From contig NC_089830.1 of NCBI RefSeq assembly GCF_035046505.1, positions 20,009,061 through 20,073,060 of the forward strand: a stretch of 64,000 nt of DNA. The letters run 5' to 3'. Made by a program: the position numbers and the translations under genes. This DNA comes from Tiliqua scincoides (taxonomy: Eukaryota; Chordata; Lepidosauria; Squamata; Scincidae). Under the pieces are notes generated by a model, which had not been told where the DNA came from, made no database searches, and was given only the letters and a program-made list of their open reading frames with translations. This document shows positions 35,641 through 46,176 of the stretch, piece by piece; within the stretch, counting starts at the first letter, position 1; every line of letters begins with the position of its first letter.

Positions 35641-38600
35641 GGATGTTAGCACATCTCCTGGCAGTCTGTTGGACTTTGCTGCGAGCAATTCGGAGGACCT
35701 GCAGGTTGCGCTCACTGGGACAGGCCTTGTATGCTGCTTGAGCTCTCCTCTTTTCCTCAATGACTGGTGTCAACTCCTCAGAGTGGGCTTCAAACCAGTC
35801 TGCCGCCTTGTTGGTCTTTTTGCCGAATATGGACAAGGCGGTGTTGTAAACGGTATTCTTGAAATGTTCCCATCTGTTGGATGCATTTGCGTCGGCCGGG
35901 CCTGGAAGAGATTCCTCAAGCGCTTGTGCAAATTCCTCCACTTTTCTCTGATCCCGGGTCTTGCTGGTATCAATGCGAGGTCTTCCTTCCTTTTTCGTGT
36001 GATACAGTCGCTTTGTTTGCAGTTTCACTCTGCTGCACACCAGGGAGTGGTCAGTGTCGCAGGCAGCACCATGATAACTGCGTGTGATCTTGATGCTGGG
36101 AAGGCTGGAGCGTCTGGTGAGGATCAGGTCGAGCTGGTGCCAGTGCTTTGATCTTGGATGTCTCCAAGAGACTCTATGTTGGGGCTTTGTGTTGAAAAAC
36201 GTGTTGCTGACACAGAGACCGTGATGACAGCAAAACTCTAGCAGGCGTTGGCCATTTTCGTTCATCCTCCCAGTGCCAAACTGACCTAAGCAAGTGGGCC
36301 ATGAACTGTTATCAGCACCAACTCTAGCATTGAAATCGCCGAGGATGAACAATGGCTCTTTTACAGGGATTTTTCTCATTCTCTCATTCTCTCGATACCG
36401 AGCTAAACAAGCGCATCGGTAAAGCAGCTACCACGTTTTCCAGACTCACAAAGAGAGTCTGGTCCAACAAGAAGCTGACGGAACATACCAAGATCCAGGT
36501 CTACAGAGCTTGCGTCCTGAGTACACTTCTGTACTGCAGCGAGTCATGGACTCTTCGCTCACAACAGGAGAGGAAACTGAGCGCTTTCCACATGCGCTGC
36601 CTCCGACGCATCCTCGGCATCACCTGGCAGGACAAAGTTCCAAACAACACAGTCCTGGAACGTGCTGGAATCCCTAGCATGTATTCACTGCTGAAACAGA
36701 GACGCCTGCGTTGGCTTGGTCATGTCGTGAGAATGGATGATGGCCGGATCCCAAAGGATCTCCTCTATGGAGAACTTGTGCAAGGAAAGCGCCCTACAGG
36801 TAGACCACAGCTGCGATACAAGGACATCTGCAAGAGGGATCTGAAGGCCTTAGGGATGGACCTCAACAAGTGGGAAACCCTGGCCTCTGAGCGGCCCGCT
36901 TGGAGGCAGGCTGTGCAGCATGGCCTTTCCCAGTTTGAAGAGACACTTTGCCAACAGTCTGAGGCTAAGAGGCAAAGAAGGAAGGCCCATAGCCAGGGAG
37001 ACAGACCAGGGACAGACTGCACTTGCTCCCGGTGTGGAAGGGATTGTCACTCCCGGATTGGCCTTTTCAGCCACACTAGACGCTGTGCCAGAACCACCTT
37101 TCAGAGCGCGATACCATAGTCTTTCGAGACTGAAGGTTGCCAATACAAATGGGATGTACTCCTGAGTGGGTGTGAGTAGGACCGCAGCCTAGGATTGTGA
37201 AAAATTTTCCTGCTTGATGATGTCACTTCTGGTCATGACATCACTTCTGGTGGTTCCTGACAGATTTTCATTCTAAAAAGTGGGTCCTGGCGCTAAATGG
37301 GTGAGGACCAGTGGTCTACACTGATTGGCGGCACCTTTCTAGGGTTCCAGTCTTTCCCAGCCCAACCCAGCGATGCCAGGGATGCAAATGTGACTGTCTG
37401 CATGCAAACCCAAGGCTCTACCACTGAACAACAAAGTCCTCCCAAATTAGCTGGAAGTAGAATTGAAAGGCACTTCCCCACCACACTTAATATGGAGTGT
37501 CTTATTTAGCAACACCCACTCCCAGGCCAAGATCACTCTATCATGCTGACTCAGAAATGAATCCTGTTCAGCAAAAATTCCATTGCAACTTGAGCAACTT
37601 CCTCCCTTCTATTTTCCCCTATTTGGCATGGCCGGAGCATGATGGACAGTCTTTTAATTGCATCACATTTAACCAAGATGTGGGGAAGAGGCTTCATTGA
37701 TTTTCTTTCATTTCCCCTCCCCCTTTTCATTACATGTTGAGATAAGCGAAGGTTTTTTGGAGGGGGGAGTTTGAAAGCTGCAAAGCCCATGTGATGCATA
37801 TAACATAACTGGCAGTTTGGATTTCACCCACCTGGGAGAAAGTCCTCTTTGGGCTTCCCAGTTCAAATGACATGCCCAATTTACCTGGCTGTGGTATCTT
37901 CACTGCCATGAGGACTAGAAACTTTTTTCTTCTTTCCAAAATAGAACTTATCACGATAAGCTATTCTGAGTCCAGTGCCTGAAATTGTGAGATGCAGACA
38001 GAGGACTCGCTGTCTAGATTCCAGCTTCCTTTGCGGGAGGGAGCACAGGAAACCAATGATTTCTTTGTAATGTTTACTTTTGTACAGGTTTGAACATTCG
38101 AATGGCATTAGGAGCGTCACATAATTTTCCCCAGCTAATAGCCACGCACCCTGGTTCTCTCCTGGAGCTGCACTAACTCGAGGACGGAATGGGCTCCCTT
38201 ACACCCTTACCTCTCTGCCTCTCCCCCAGGTCCAACTGGACACCATGGTGGTCTTGCAAGCAAGAACTGAAATTGCCCACCTAGAAGCACATCCAGAGCT
38301 GTTAGGGAGTCGTCGGGAGCCATTAATGACCCTCCTTCACAAAGGCAAATGGAACAGCCCCCATTCCTAATTGCTAGCCTGTTACCAGGGGCCTCTGAGA
38401 GGAATTTTATCAGGGGGTACAAAGTTTCTTTAGGGTCCCATTTGGGGGTACAACATTTCTTTTGGGCTCCCTCCCTTCTCCATTGGATCATAATTCCCCC
38501 CCCCCCCTTGTAAGGGGTCCTGCCTTTACAATATGCCCCCCACTGGCTAGACAGGGTAGTGATTGCTGTTTTAGGGCTTGCAATCATTGCTTTCCAAATA

Positions 38601-41600
38601 GCTAGGGGCTCCTCTGTGGCCCATGGGGATAAATACTCGCGTGAGAACAGCTCAGGTTGTTAAGTCTGCTGAATTTGTTTTGTGTCATTGTTGATCGTTG
38701 AGAGATATTTTACTTCCTGTTGGCCAGTTCCTGTCCCTGCTGTTTGCACAATTACTCTACCCTAACTACACTGTGTTAAGAAAACTCTCCTTCCTGGATC
38801 AATACTTTCCACTGCCTGTCAGGGTTGGGGTCAGGGCAGGGGCCCTTAGAATGCAAACAACCTATTGAACCAAGAGGGCATAAAGAAGGGAGAACTGGCT
38901 ACTTTTTAAATGCATATCAGTGGGACTTCTACATATTAGAGACAGGGCACGGTGCAGGCCAAAGGTTCAAATATCAACGTCCAATTAAAAATTGGTTATG
39001 ATAGCTAAATGGAACCTCCATGGCCAGAGATAGTATATCTGTGAACATCTGATACAGGGGCAAACAAGAGGGAAAGTTATCCTTCCTAGAATTATTTGGC
39101 TGACCACTGTTGGAAACAGAGTGCAGGGGTAGATAGACCTTTGCTGTGATCAAGCTCAGCTTTTCTTATGGGCTGTAGAATGATGTTCCAATCGAGCTGC
39201 TTGTGATTCTGTGCCACCACTACACCTGTCAGCTGGGAAAGGGGGAAGCAGAGAAAAGAGCAGCTGACTGTACTGCCAGGGAACAGTTGACTGGGGAGAA
39301 GGGGGGGGCAGGGGTAGAGGCTGCCCAGCTCAAAGCTGTTGCACTATTTTGCACATGCCTGATCTCGTCTGATCTCGGAAGCTAAGCAGCGTCAGGCCTG
39401 GTTAGTACCTGGATGGGAGACTGCCTGGGAATACCGGGTGCTGTAGGCTTATACCATGATCTCGGAAGCTAAGCAGAGTCAGGTCTGGTTAGTACTTGGA
39501 TGGGAGACCGCTTGGGAATACCAGGTGCTATAGGCTTATACCATAGTATTTCGAGACTGAAGATTGCCAACCATTTTATCAAACTGACCCCCCCCCCTCG
39601 GTTAAGCTGCTATAAGCCCCACCACTGGGGTGGTGGGCAGAATACAGTTCCAAAATTGGTGAAGGTACGACATGGCTGTACCAAGAATGCAAAAAAACTA
39701 AATGCATCAACAAACTAGGAGGGAAACAGGAGAGCTCAATGGGTCTGGTGATAACACAGATCCATGCAGGGTTGGCCCAGGACCTACTGATACCTGAGAT
39801 GGCATGCCAAAAACGCTGCCCCCTTACCCAGAGATATGCCAATCCCTGCTCCTCCCGCCTGCCAATGTTCTAGCTCAGCTCTCTCCTCCCCTCCACATTC
39901 CCTCTCCCTCTCTTCCAGTCCAGAAATGGGTGCCCCCAACCAATCTGCTTCAGTTGGCCTCAAGGATGGGCCGGCCCTGGATTCAGGTCTGGAGTTTGGC
40001 CTGCTGCTCTCTGTCGCTGCACTGCTGCCAGTTTCCCAGCTTAGTCGATGAAAAGCAAAACCACATCACAGTCCGCAGAGCAGCATATGGTATAGGCTTC
40101 GATCCATATCTTAGTCTCGCAGTGCGCGTTCTGCTGGCCGTCATGAAACAAACACCATAGCAGTTTCCCACTGCAACCACAGTTTCTATCATCATTTTCA
40201 CTGTCATGAGGACCAAAAAAAAAATAAAAAATAAAAATCCTCCACTCAAAATATATCCTCAAGTCTGACTCATGCTACTATAGACTAACTGCAACAATCT
40301 CATGACACTGGCATTGGGAGTTTTGTTTTTTCTTTTTCTTTTGTTTTTAATGAACCCAAGCTGTCTGGGAAAGGGACTTTAAAGCAAAAGAAAGATGGGC
40401 TTGTTCTACCTGGGACTTAAGATGAAACACAGCAATTTTTGAGGGAGATGGATACACGCCCTCCAACCACTAGGTCATTCTGGCATCCATTAACTTTTTT
40501 CTCCTACAATTATGTTTAAAACAAGGGTGTCAAACATAAGGTCAGCGGGTTGGATATAGCCCCCGGAAGCAATTTATCTGACCCCTTCTTATAATTGGGC
40601 TCTCCCAGCGTGATAATTGGACTCTCTTGTATCTTGAAAATATGAACAAGATTTGTACGTTTTCTCTCATTTGCAGTTCATGAGTTTCTATATGAGAACA
40701 AAGTGCTTATTTCTGGCCATCATCTGCTTAATGATGTCACTTTCTGCGTGATGATGTCACTTCTGGCCCTCAGCCTGCACCATGAATGCAATTCGGCTCA
40801 CTGTATAGATGAGATTCACACCCCTGGTCTAACAAGTTTCTCTTGATTTTTACTTTCTGACTCACAAGGGTCCCGTGCACCCTTCTCAATGCTGGAGACA
40901 AATCCGAGTGCTAGATTTCACATCTTAAAAAAAGATGGGGGAGCCATTTTTGTTTCTTGGTCCCTGTGGCTATCAGTGCAGCCTGAAATCTGTCCCCCAA
41001 ATGAGAAAAGGCACATCTAGTGACTTGCACAAGATCCCCTAGACTTCATTTTAAGGCTGATATTGGATTTGCTCTGGAAACTGCTTTGCAAACCTTTCTG
41101 TTGCTAAGTAGTATATCAATTCAATTTCAAAACCTTTATTGGCGTATGTACAAAGAAACCCAAATACTGGTCCAAGAAAATTATCCACATCGTACATTGA
41201 TTAAGCTCAGCTTCCGGAGACAATTCTTATATAAACACGGTAAAGATAAGCAGTATATAGGTATCCTTAAAAACCATAATAACTAATGATAATCCTAATA
41301 ATGATAATATAATGTCCAGCTTTAGCTTTCCTCTTCCTCTTTGTGGCTTTGTTTAGCATCCAACCTGGAATAAATCTTCCTTTGCTACTTTCTGGCATAA
41401 CTATTAAAATCATCAGTAATATTAGTAAAAATATTATCCAAGCTTGGATCTCTTTTTTCTCTTGAATGGACCAGCATAGCCCTCTATGAGTTTTGTATCA
41501 CAAAAGAGTTGAGCTGGTTGCAAATTCTCAGGAATACAATACTGTCTTCCTAACTATATTCCATCTAAGAGCAACCTGGATGGTCCTATGATGAATAGGA

Positions 41601-43468
41601 AAGCAATACAATGAACACAGACGAGAGAGAAGTTTCTTCATTCTCAGAGAAACTCTCCAGGCAAGGAAAAAAAATATTATCTTGCCAAAATAAAGAAAGA
41701 ACAGAGAATATATATAGCACGCAGCCCAAACTTCCTTACAAACCAGACTCAAAGGGACATAGTGTTAGAATAGGTACAAGCCTGACAATGACAAAATCAT
41801 ATCTGCGGTGGGGGGGGGGAATTGGTCCAGGAGGGGTCACTTTTCCTGACCGATTCAACAAAGATCAAGCTTGAGGAGAGATGTGCAGGGGGGACAGGAT
41901 CCCTACAGCCCGGGCTTCCAGGGGGCTGAGGCCATGACAAAACCAACTACTACATATAGTACAACGAATTTATTACAAAATGAATTTGGGTATCTCAGCC
42001 TATCCAGGGCTGTGTTTTCATTACAGTTTAATCCAGTTTCAATGCACTTCCAATATCCCAATGCATTTAGAAAGCGTGTGTGTGTGTGTGCGGGGGTGGA
42101 GAGAGGAAGATCAAGCATCTTATCCTGGGCACAATGAGCTCCCAGTGGTCCTGACAAAGACAAGGCACTAAAAAATTTACCCAGTTTCCTCCTCAGCATC
42201 CAGAAGGGGAAAAGACAAAATGAGAAGAGTAGTCAACCCTTGGTCAGGTTGGGGGCTGGCTGGACCCCACTCAGCCACATAAAGTCCAGGTTTGCGCAAC
42301 ACAGCATGGGTGGGGGGTGTGTGTGAAACCCTTCTTACTATATTGCTCAGATCAGGAGCTGCCCCTGACCTCCTTCTGTTTCTATATCTCTCCCTCCAGC
42401 CCTTGCTTCAGCCCCATATGAATCCGCATCTCTAACTTCTCTGAGCATCACAAAGGTTCATGTAGTGACACCTTTGTTAGGGAACTGGACAAGGTTCAAT
42501 GTGAACTAAAATGGAAACCCAGAGCAGGCTGAATCACAGCTGAAGGACAAGGAAGAGACAAAGAGAAGCCCTCAACAGCTATTTAGTAATGCCCTGTTCC
42601 TTTGGTGGGGTCTAAACATTTATTTATTTTTCACATTTCTATACTATTTCCTCCAATGAGCTCAGGGAGGTGCATATAGTTCCCCCCTTTTATCCTCACA
42701 ACAACTCTGGGAGGTAGGTAAGGCTGGGAAATAGTAACTGGTGCAAGGTCACCCAGGAAGTTTCAAACAGGGATTTGAACCTAGCTCTTCCAGGTCAAAA
42801 TCCAACTCCCGAACCATTGGTACAGTGCAGGAATTTGCCTCCCACATCCCAGTAAGACAGATTGTGGGTCAAAGAGGAGTGGCCAGAACTTGAGAGAGAT
42901 CAACTGGTGAACCTTCCCCTGGGCGGCAAACTGAAGATAATCAGAACCAAGCAGACAAAACTCCAAAATAGAATTTTTGGCTTACAATTGGGTTACGACA
43001 GCTCCTAGCAAAGACTGGGGGGACATCTATGTAACAAGGGCTATTTGTTCTGAACTCTGACCGGAAAGTCTGTCTAGCATAAGAGAACATCCTATGTGGT
43101 ACATTTGGTCAGGAGCAGTCACCCAGGGACAGTTATGACATTTGCCAGGGAAGGAAGAACTAAATAGGTTTGGTTGCCGATTGCGACCAAAGCTGTTCCT
43201 TCGGTCGTTTTCCTGCAATGTGATGTAATGTCAATTTAATCAATATTAATATCTTCCTGGAGTCTCTTGGAGATTCATGCTGATGCCTGGAGACTCCAGG
43301 CCAATCCTGGAAGGTTGGCAACCCTAGAACTATGGGGTGGTGGGTCTGAAACAGCCGGAAGAGATCACAGGCACGAAGGAGACAAGAAAAGATTGGCTCC
43401 AACTCACCCAGCTGTGTCCAAGCCAAGCTCAGGAGAATGTGGAAGACCGGGAATCCTGTTTGACCCAT
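30137..43468 (-). CDS. TYROBP: TYROBP (DAP12) ITAM adaptor, 5 exons
   Basis: Exons in gene order on - are 43468-43408, 34968-34948, 32634-32497, 31316-31279 and 30202-30137. Phases fit throughout (1, 1, 1, 0) and give 107 residues (human 113). Seen: a signal peptide starting MGQTGFPVFHILLSLAW; AQAQ (23-26) then Asp28-Cys29 as in human DAP12; a transmembrane helix at about 39-61 with Asp47 and Thr51, the pair that holds receptor lysines; and a tail with SPYQEL at 83-88 and IYSDL at 95-99, an exact YxxL-x7-YxxL ITAM. Known: DAP12 pairs with activating receptors of myeloid and NK cells, and its phosphorylated ITAM recruits Syk or ZAP-70. The start has a good Kozak context (GCCATGG). Odd: only one ectodomain Cys is present, where human has two close together. 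Intron 1 is 8.4 kb, filled by LINEs and MITEs. Confidence 0.95.
30867..30958 (+). mobile_element. Short MITE (GGCTGCAATCCT), about 90 bp
   Basis: GGCTGCAATCCTGTACACAC, CATTGAACTCAATGG and ATAGGATTGTGCTG. Relatives at 4745-4830, 16036-16126, 17363-17454, 27431-27523, 44599-44679 and 60798-60886. Confidence 0.75.
31579..31926 (+). mobile_element. Partial hAT MITE, CAGGGGTGTCC class
   Basis: The right end AACATTTGGACACCT and the AT-rich interior match 21440-21909; the left end is missing. It lies in TYROBP intron 3, next to a tRNA-SINE relic. Confidence 0.65.
32768..32937. mobile_element. Short palindrome-ended MITE (GGGCCCAATCCTA)
   Basis: Ends GGGCCCAATCCTACCCAACT and AAAGTTGGATAGGATTGGGC mirror each other; 170 bp. 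Fragments at 700-735 and 6350-6470. Confidence 0.75.
33861..34010 (-). mobile_element. 5S rRNA-derived SINE
   Basis: A near full copy in TYROBP intron 2. Confidence 0.92.
34280..34555 (+). mobile_element. CR1 LINE C-terminal RT relic
   Basis: LWNSLPEDVVMAPGLDAFNR followed by GLDRFPEE is the typical CR1 ORF2 end. A separate CR1 tail lies at 34735-34885. Confidence 0.75.
34560..34694 (+). mobile_element. 5S rRNA-derived SINE
   Basis: Starts TTACCTTGCACATGCCTGAT and ends with the shared tail. It abuts a CR1 relic at its left. Confidence 0.9.
35330..35636 (+). mobile_element. L2/CR1-like LINE or SINE 3' end with (TAA)n tail
   Basis: The sequence contains GATTGTGAGCCCTTTTGGGA and AAGCGGTATATAAATA, followed by about 24 TAA units (35566-35636). 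Shorter relatives lie at 4052-4113 and 26258-26345. No coding part is present. Confidence 0.65.
35566..35639. repeat. (TAA)n microsatellite
   Basis: About 24 units at the end of an L2-like tail. Confidence 0.95.
35647..37147 (+). mobile_element. APE-type LINE, 5'-inverted (twin-primed) insertion
   Basis: The left part (about 36385 down to 35647) reads on - as the endonuclease region (FILGDFNARVGADNSSWP, SWRHPRSKHWHQLDL, CDTDHSLV). The right part (about 36390-37147) reads on + as the RT C-terminus (RLRWLGHVVRMDDGRIPKDL) with a CCHC/H-like knuckle (CTCSRCGRDCHS). Most of the RT between them is missing. The whole is flanked by a 10-bp repeat AATGGGATGT (35637-35646 and 37148-37157). This is the signature of twin priming during target-primed reverse transcription. 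Its 3' end, ATACCATAGTCTTTCGAGAC and on to GGTTGCCAA, equals the tail of the 5S-SINEs. Clade not assigned; an ingi/Vingi-like group is possible. Confidence 0.85.
37446..39345. other. TYROBP intron 1, no gene recognised
   Basis: Contains a 46-codon + frame after TCCCCCAG at 38218-38366 (VQLDTMVVLQARTEIAHLEA) that matches nothing known to me, plus the unnamed repeat at 38390-38540. Confidence 0.45.
39349..39575 (+). mobile_element. Dimeric 5S-derived SINE
   Basis: Two 5S bodies in tandem. The first runs to CTTATACCAT and joins directly to GATCTCGGAAGCTAAGCAG of the second, which carries the complete tail. Confidence 0.92.
40522..40826 (+). mobile_element. hAT MITE, CAAGGGTGTCAAAC variant
   Basis: Ends are CAAGGGTGTCAAAC and ATTCACACCCCTG; flanks GTTTAAAA and GTCTAACA agree at six of eight. 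In TYROBP intron 1. Confidence 0.65.
41110..41810 (-). repeat. Possible non-LTR element 3' region
   Basis: On - it ends GCCAATAAAGGTTTTGAAAT TGAATTGA, an AT-rich tail pattern typical of vertebrate non-LTR elements; the upstream frame is broken. Lies in TYROBP intron 1. Confidence 0.4.
42617..42825 (-). mobile_element. tRNA-derived SINE
   Basis: A near full copy in TYROBP intron 1, with GGCTGGGAAATAGTAACTGG on + and an AT tail at the left. Confidence 0.82.
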
Positions 43469-43599
43469 GGCAAGTGCTTCCAAGCGGAGCTGACGCAGGC
43501 TTCTCCTTGATGTGGACAATCTGATTCTGGGTTCCCAAGGGAGGGGAAACCAGGACCGTAGGGACAGCAGGGTTTTCTGGCTGAAGAGAGAGGATGGAG

Positions 43600-43700
43600 C
43601 GTCATAGATGGAGCTTAGGCAGGAAACCACAGAAAAGGGGAAGGGAACTATCATGGGGCGGGAGTCAGACTGTGAGCAGTGTCCTACTTCCTCTGTGGAA
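43600..43700 (-). promoter_or_regulatory. Possible TYROBP promoter motifs (PU.1-like, RUNX-like)
   Basis: About 130-230 bp upstream of the TYROBP start codon lie an ETS/PU.1-type core (AGAGGAAGT on -, 43686-43694) and a RUNX-type AACCACA (43625-43631). A (GA)n run follows at 43715-43750. PU.1 and RUNX drive many myeloid and NK genes, so the position is suggestive. Short motifs occur by chance, and no transcription start is visible. Confidence 0.3.
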
Positions 43701-43710
43701 CTGGGGCCAA

Positions 43711-43714
<4 letters not shown>

Positions 43715-43750
<36 letters not shown>
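43715..43750. repeat. (GA)n microsatellite
   Basis: About 18 units roughly 250 bp upstream of the TYROBP start. A second run at 32641-32661 forms part of the acceptor region of TYROBP exon 3. Confidence 0.95.
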
Positions 43751-43753
<3 letters not shown>

Positions 43754-43967
43754 GGTTAATATCTCTTATCACTGCAACCGTCTTCTCATTGTTCAGTGCC
43801 AACGTACCACCACATACCCACATCTCTCTCTCCAGGGTTTTCACACACTTGGTGGAGGTCTAGTGGTCTAGACCATGTCCAGCTGTGGAAGAAATCATGA
43901 TCCACTTCTCACCTTCCCACATCAGCCCTCTTTTCCCACATGGCACTGTGCTTCCTGCCTTGTTTCC

Positions 43968-44517
43968 CAGCCTTATTGCTGGGGCACCTTCCTTACGAGG
44001 AAAGGCTACGGCGTTTGGGCCTCTTCAGCCTAGAAAAGAGACGCCTGAGGGGGGACATGATTGAGACATACAAAATTATGCAGGGGATGGACAGAGTGGA
44101 TAGGGAGATGCTCTTTACACTCTCACATAACACCAGAACCAGGGGACATCCACTAAAATTGAGTGTTGGGAGAGTTAGAGCAGACAAAAGAAAATATTTC
44201 TTTACTCAGCGTGTGGTTGGTCTGTGGAACTCCTTGCCACAGGATGTGGTGCTGGCGTCTAGCCTGGACGCCTTTAAAAGGGGATTGGACAAGTTTCTGG
44301 AGGAAAAATCCATTACGGGGTACAAGCCATGATGTGTATGTGCAACCTCCTGATTAGAAATGGGTTATGTCAGAATGCCAGATGCAAGGGAGGGCACCAG
44401 GATGAGGTCTCTTGTTATCTGGTGTGCTCCCTGGGGCATTTGGTGGGCCGCTGTGAGATCCAGGAAGCTGGACTAGATGGGCCTATGGCCTGATCCAGTG
44501 GGGCTGTTCTTATGCTC
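43968..44517 (+). mobile_element. CR1 LINE with C-terminal RT frame and 3' UTR
   Basis: An open frame over about 110 codons: ERLRRLGLFSLEKRRLRGDM, then KYFFTQRVVGLWNSLPQDVV and SSLDAFKRGLDKFLEE, then stop and the standard 3' UTR. It lies about 500 bp upstream of the TYROBP start and is one of the best preserved copies. Confidence 0.9.
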
Positions 44518-44999
44518 TCAGCTCTGGGGCAGCAAGGAAGCTCAGTGGTTTGCAGCGGTGACTTCTGCCAGTGACAAGTGTCTTAGAAGGAAACTGAGAG
44601 CCCAATCCTATGCATATCTACTCAGAAGTAAGGCCCGCTATAGTCAAAGGGGTTAATCCTAGGTAAACAGATTGCAGCCTGGTGCCTCCTGCCTGCCCAA
44701 TCCAGGACTGAGGGAGCAGAGGTTTCATGGCCGAGTGGACCCTCCTATGGGTGCGGGCTCTTCCGTAGAGCTTGATGCTACACTTGTCTATGGAAAGCCT
44801 CCTGCCTGGGTGGTCCCACCAAGACAGTCATTTTCAACCACTGTGCTGCAGGTGTACAGCAGGAGTTTGGGGAAGGATCATATATTAATAGGGACCGGGG
44901 CCATAGCTGGGGTGGGGTGCAGGGTAGGCATTGCCCACCTTGAGTCAACCGTTAGCCCACCCTCGCATTTATAGGTTTTTTTATGTTTCTCCATACTTA

Positions 45000-45584
45000 T
45001 CCTTTATGGAGAACTCGTGCAAGGAAAGCGCCCTACAGGTAGACCACAGCTGCGATACAAGGACATCTGCAAGAGGGATCTGAAGGCCTTAGGAGTGGAC
45101 CTCAACAAGTGGGAAACCCTGGCCTCTGAGCGGCCCGCTTGGAGACAGGCTGTGCAGCATGGCCTTTCCCAGTTTGAAGAGACACTTGGCCAACAGTCTG
45201 AGGCAAAGAGGCAAAGAAGGAAGGCCCACAGCCAGGGAGACAGACCAGGGACAGACTGCACTTGTTCCCAGTGTGGAAGGGATTATCACAGTCCAGGCCA
45301 GGGTTTCCTCAACCAGTGGGAAACCCTGAGCGGCCCGCTTGGAGGCAGGCTGTGCAGCGTGGCCTTTCCCAGTTTGAAGAGACACTTGGAGAACAGACTG
45401 AGGCAAAGAGGCAAAGAAGGAAGGCCCACAGCCAGGGAGACAGACCAGGGACAGACTGCACTTGCTCCCAGTGTGGAAGGGATTGTCACTCCCGAATCGG
45501 CCTTTTCAGCCACACTAGACGCTGTTCCAGAACCAGCTTTCAGAGCACGATACCAGAGTCTTTCGAGACTGAAGGTTGCCAACA
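45000..45584 (+). mobile_element. 3' end of the same APE-type LINE with internal duplication
   Basis: It starts at LYGELVQGKRPTGRPQLRYK and ends with the shared tail CTTTCGAGACTGAAGGTTGC. A 207-bp segment occurs twice in tandem (from 45110 and from 45317), each beginning TGGGAAACCCTG, so the knuckle region is present twice. Truncated at the 5' end and not functional. Confidence 0.85.
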
Positions 45585-45732
45585 CACAGTATATATACCC
45601 GACATAATTGCTCGCACTGAAAAACTAGTTGACCACCCACCCCTAGTATCCTGACTATGGGCCTGGTAGGGACATTGGGGGACACGAGCTCCTGGCCGGC
45701 AATGCAATGTGCAATTTGTCAATTATTTAAAC

Positions 45733-46176
45733 CAGGGGTGCCCAAACATTTTGGCAGGAGGGCCACATCATCTCTCTGACACTGTGTCCGGGGGCCGAAT
45801 TAATTTACATTTCAAATGTGAATAAATTTACATAAATGAATATATTAGAGATGGAACTTATATGAATGAATGAAGGTCTTGCAGTAGCTCAAGGCCTATA
45901 AAAGGCCTTGCACAAGGCAGGGCCAGCCTTTCCTTCACTGCCACTGCTGCATCACAGATGTGAAACAGCAAGTAGTGGAGGGAACCCTTGTCCACAGCTC
46001 AGGTGAGAAGTTGAACAGTCGTCCTCTTGCTGACAGCAGTTGCATTGGGCCAGCACGGGCTCAAAAAAGTCTCTGGAGGGCCAGAGACTCATTGGAGACT
46101 GGAGGCTCTCTGAGGGCCTGATTGAGAGTCCCTGAGGGCCGCAAGTGGCCCCCGGGCCGGGGTTTGGGCACCCCTG
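45733..46176 (+). mobile_element. hAT MITE, CAGGGGTGCCCAAAC class
   Basis: 444 bp with ends CAGGGGTGCCCAAAC and GTTTGGGCACCCCTG (perfect inverted repeat of 15) and an exact duplication ATTTAAAC (45725-45732, 46177-46184). Confidence 0.88.

Larger units (their letters stand above)
35130..37313 (+). mobile_element. hAT MITE (CAGTGTTTCTCAAAC class) split by two later insertions
   Basis: The left end is at 35130-35325 and the right end at 37158-37313, with an 8-bp duplication GTCTACAC (35122-35129 and 37314-37321). The two parts together match the intact relative at 9562-9921. An L2-like tail with (TAA)n and then a twin-primed LINE lie in between. Confidence 0.85.

Noticed and set aside
40041-40262. 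Small - frame with several Cys near 40.1 kb
   Set aside because: Looked at as a possible TYROBP first exon; no signal peptide and no phase-1 donor. The exon at 43408-43468 fits instead.
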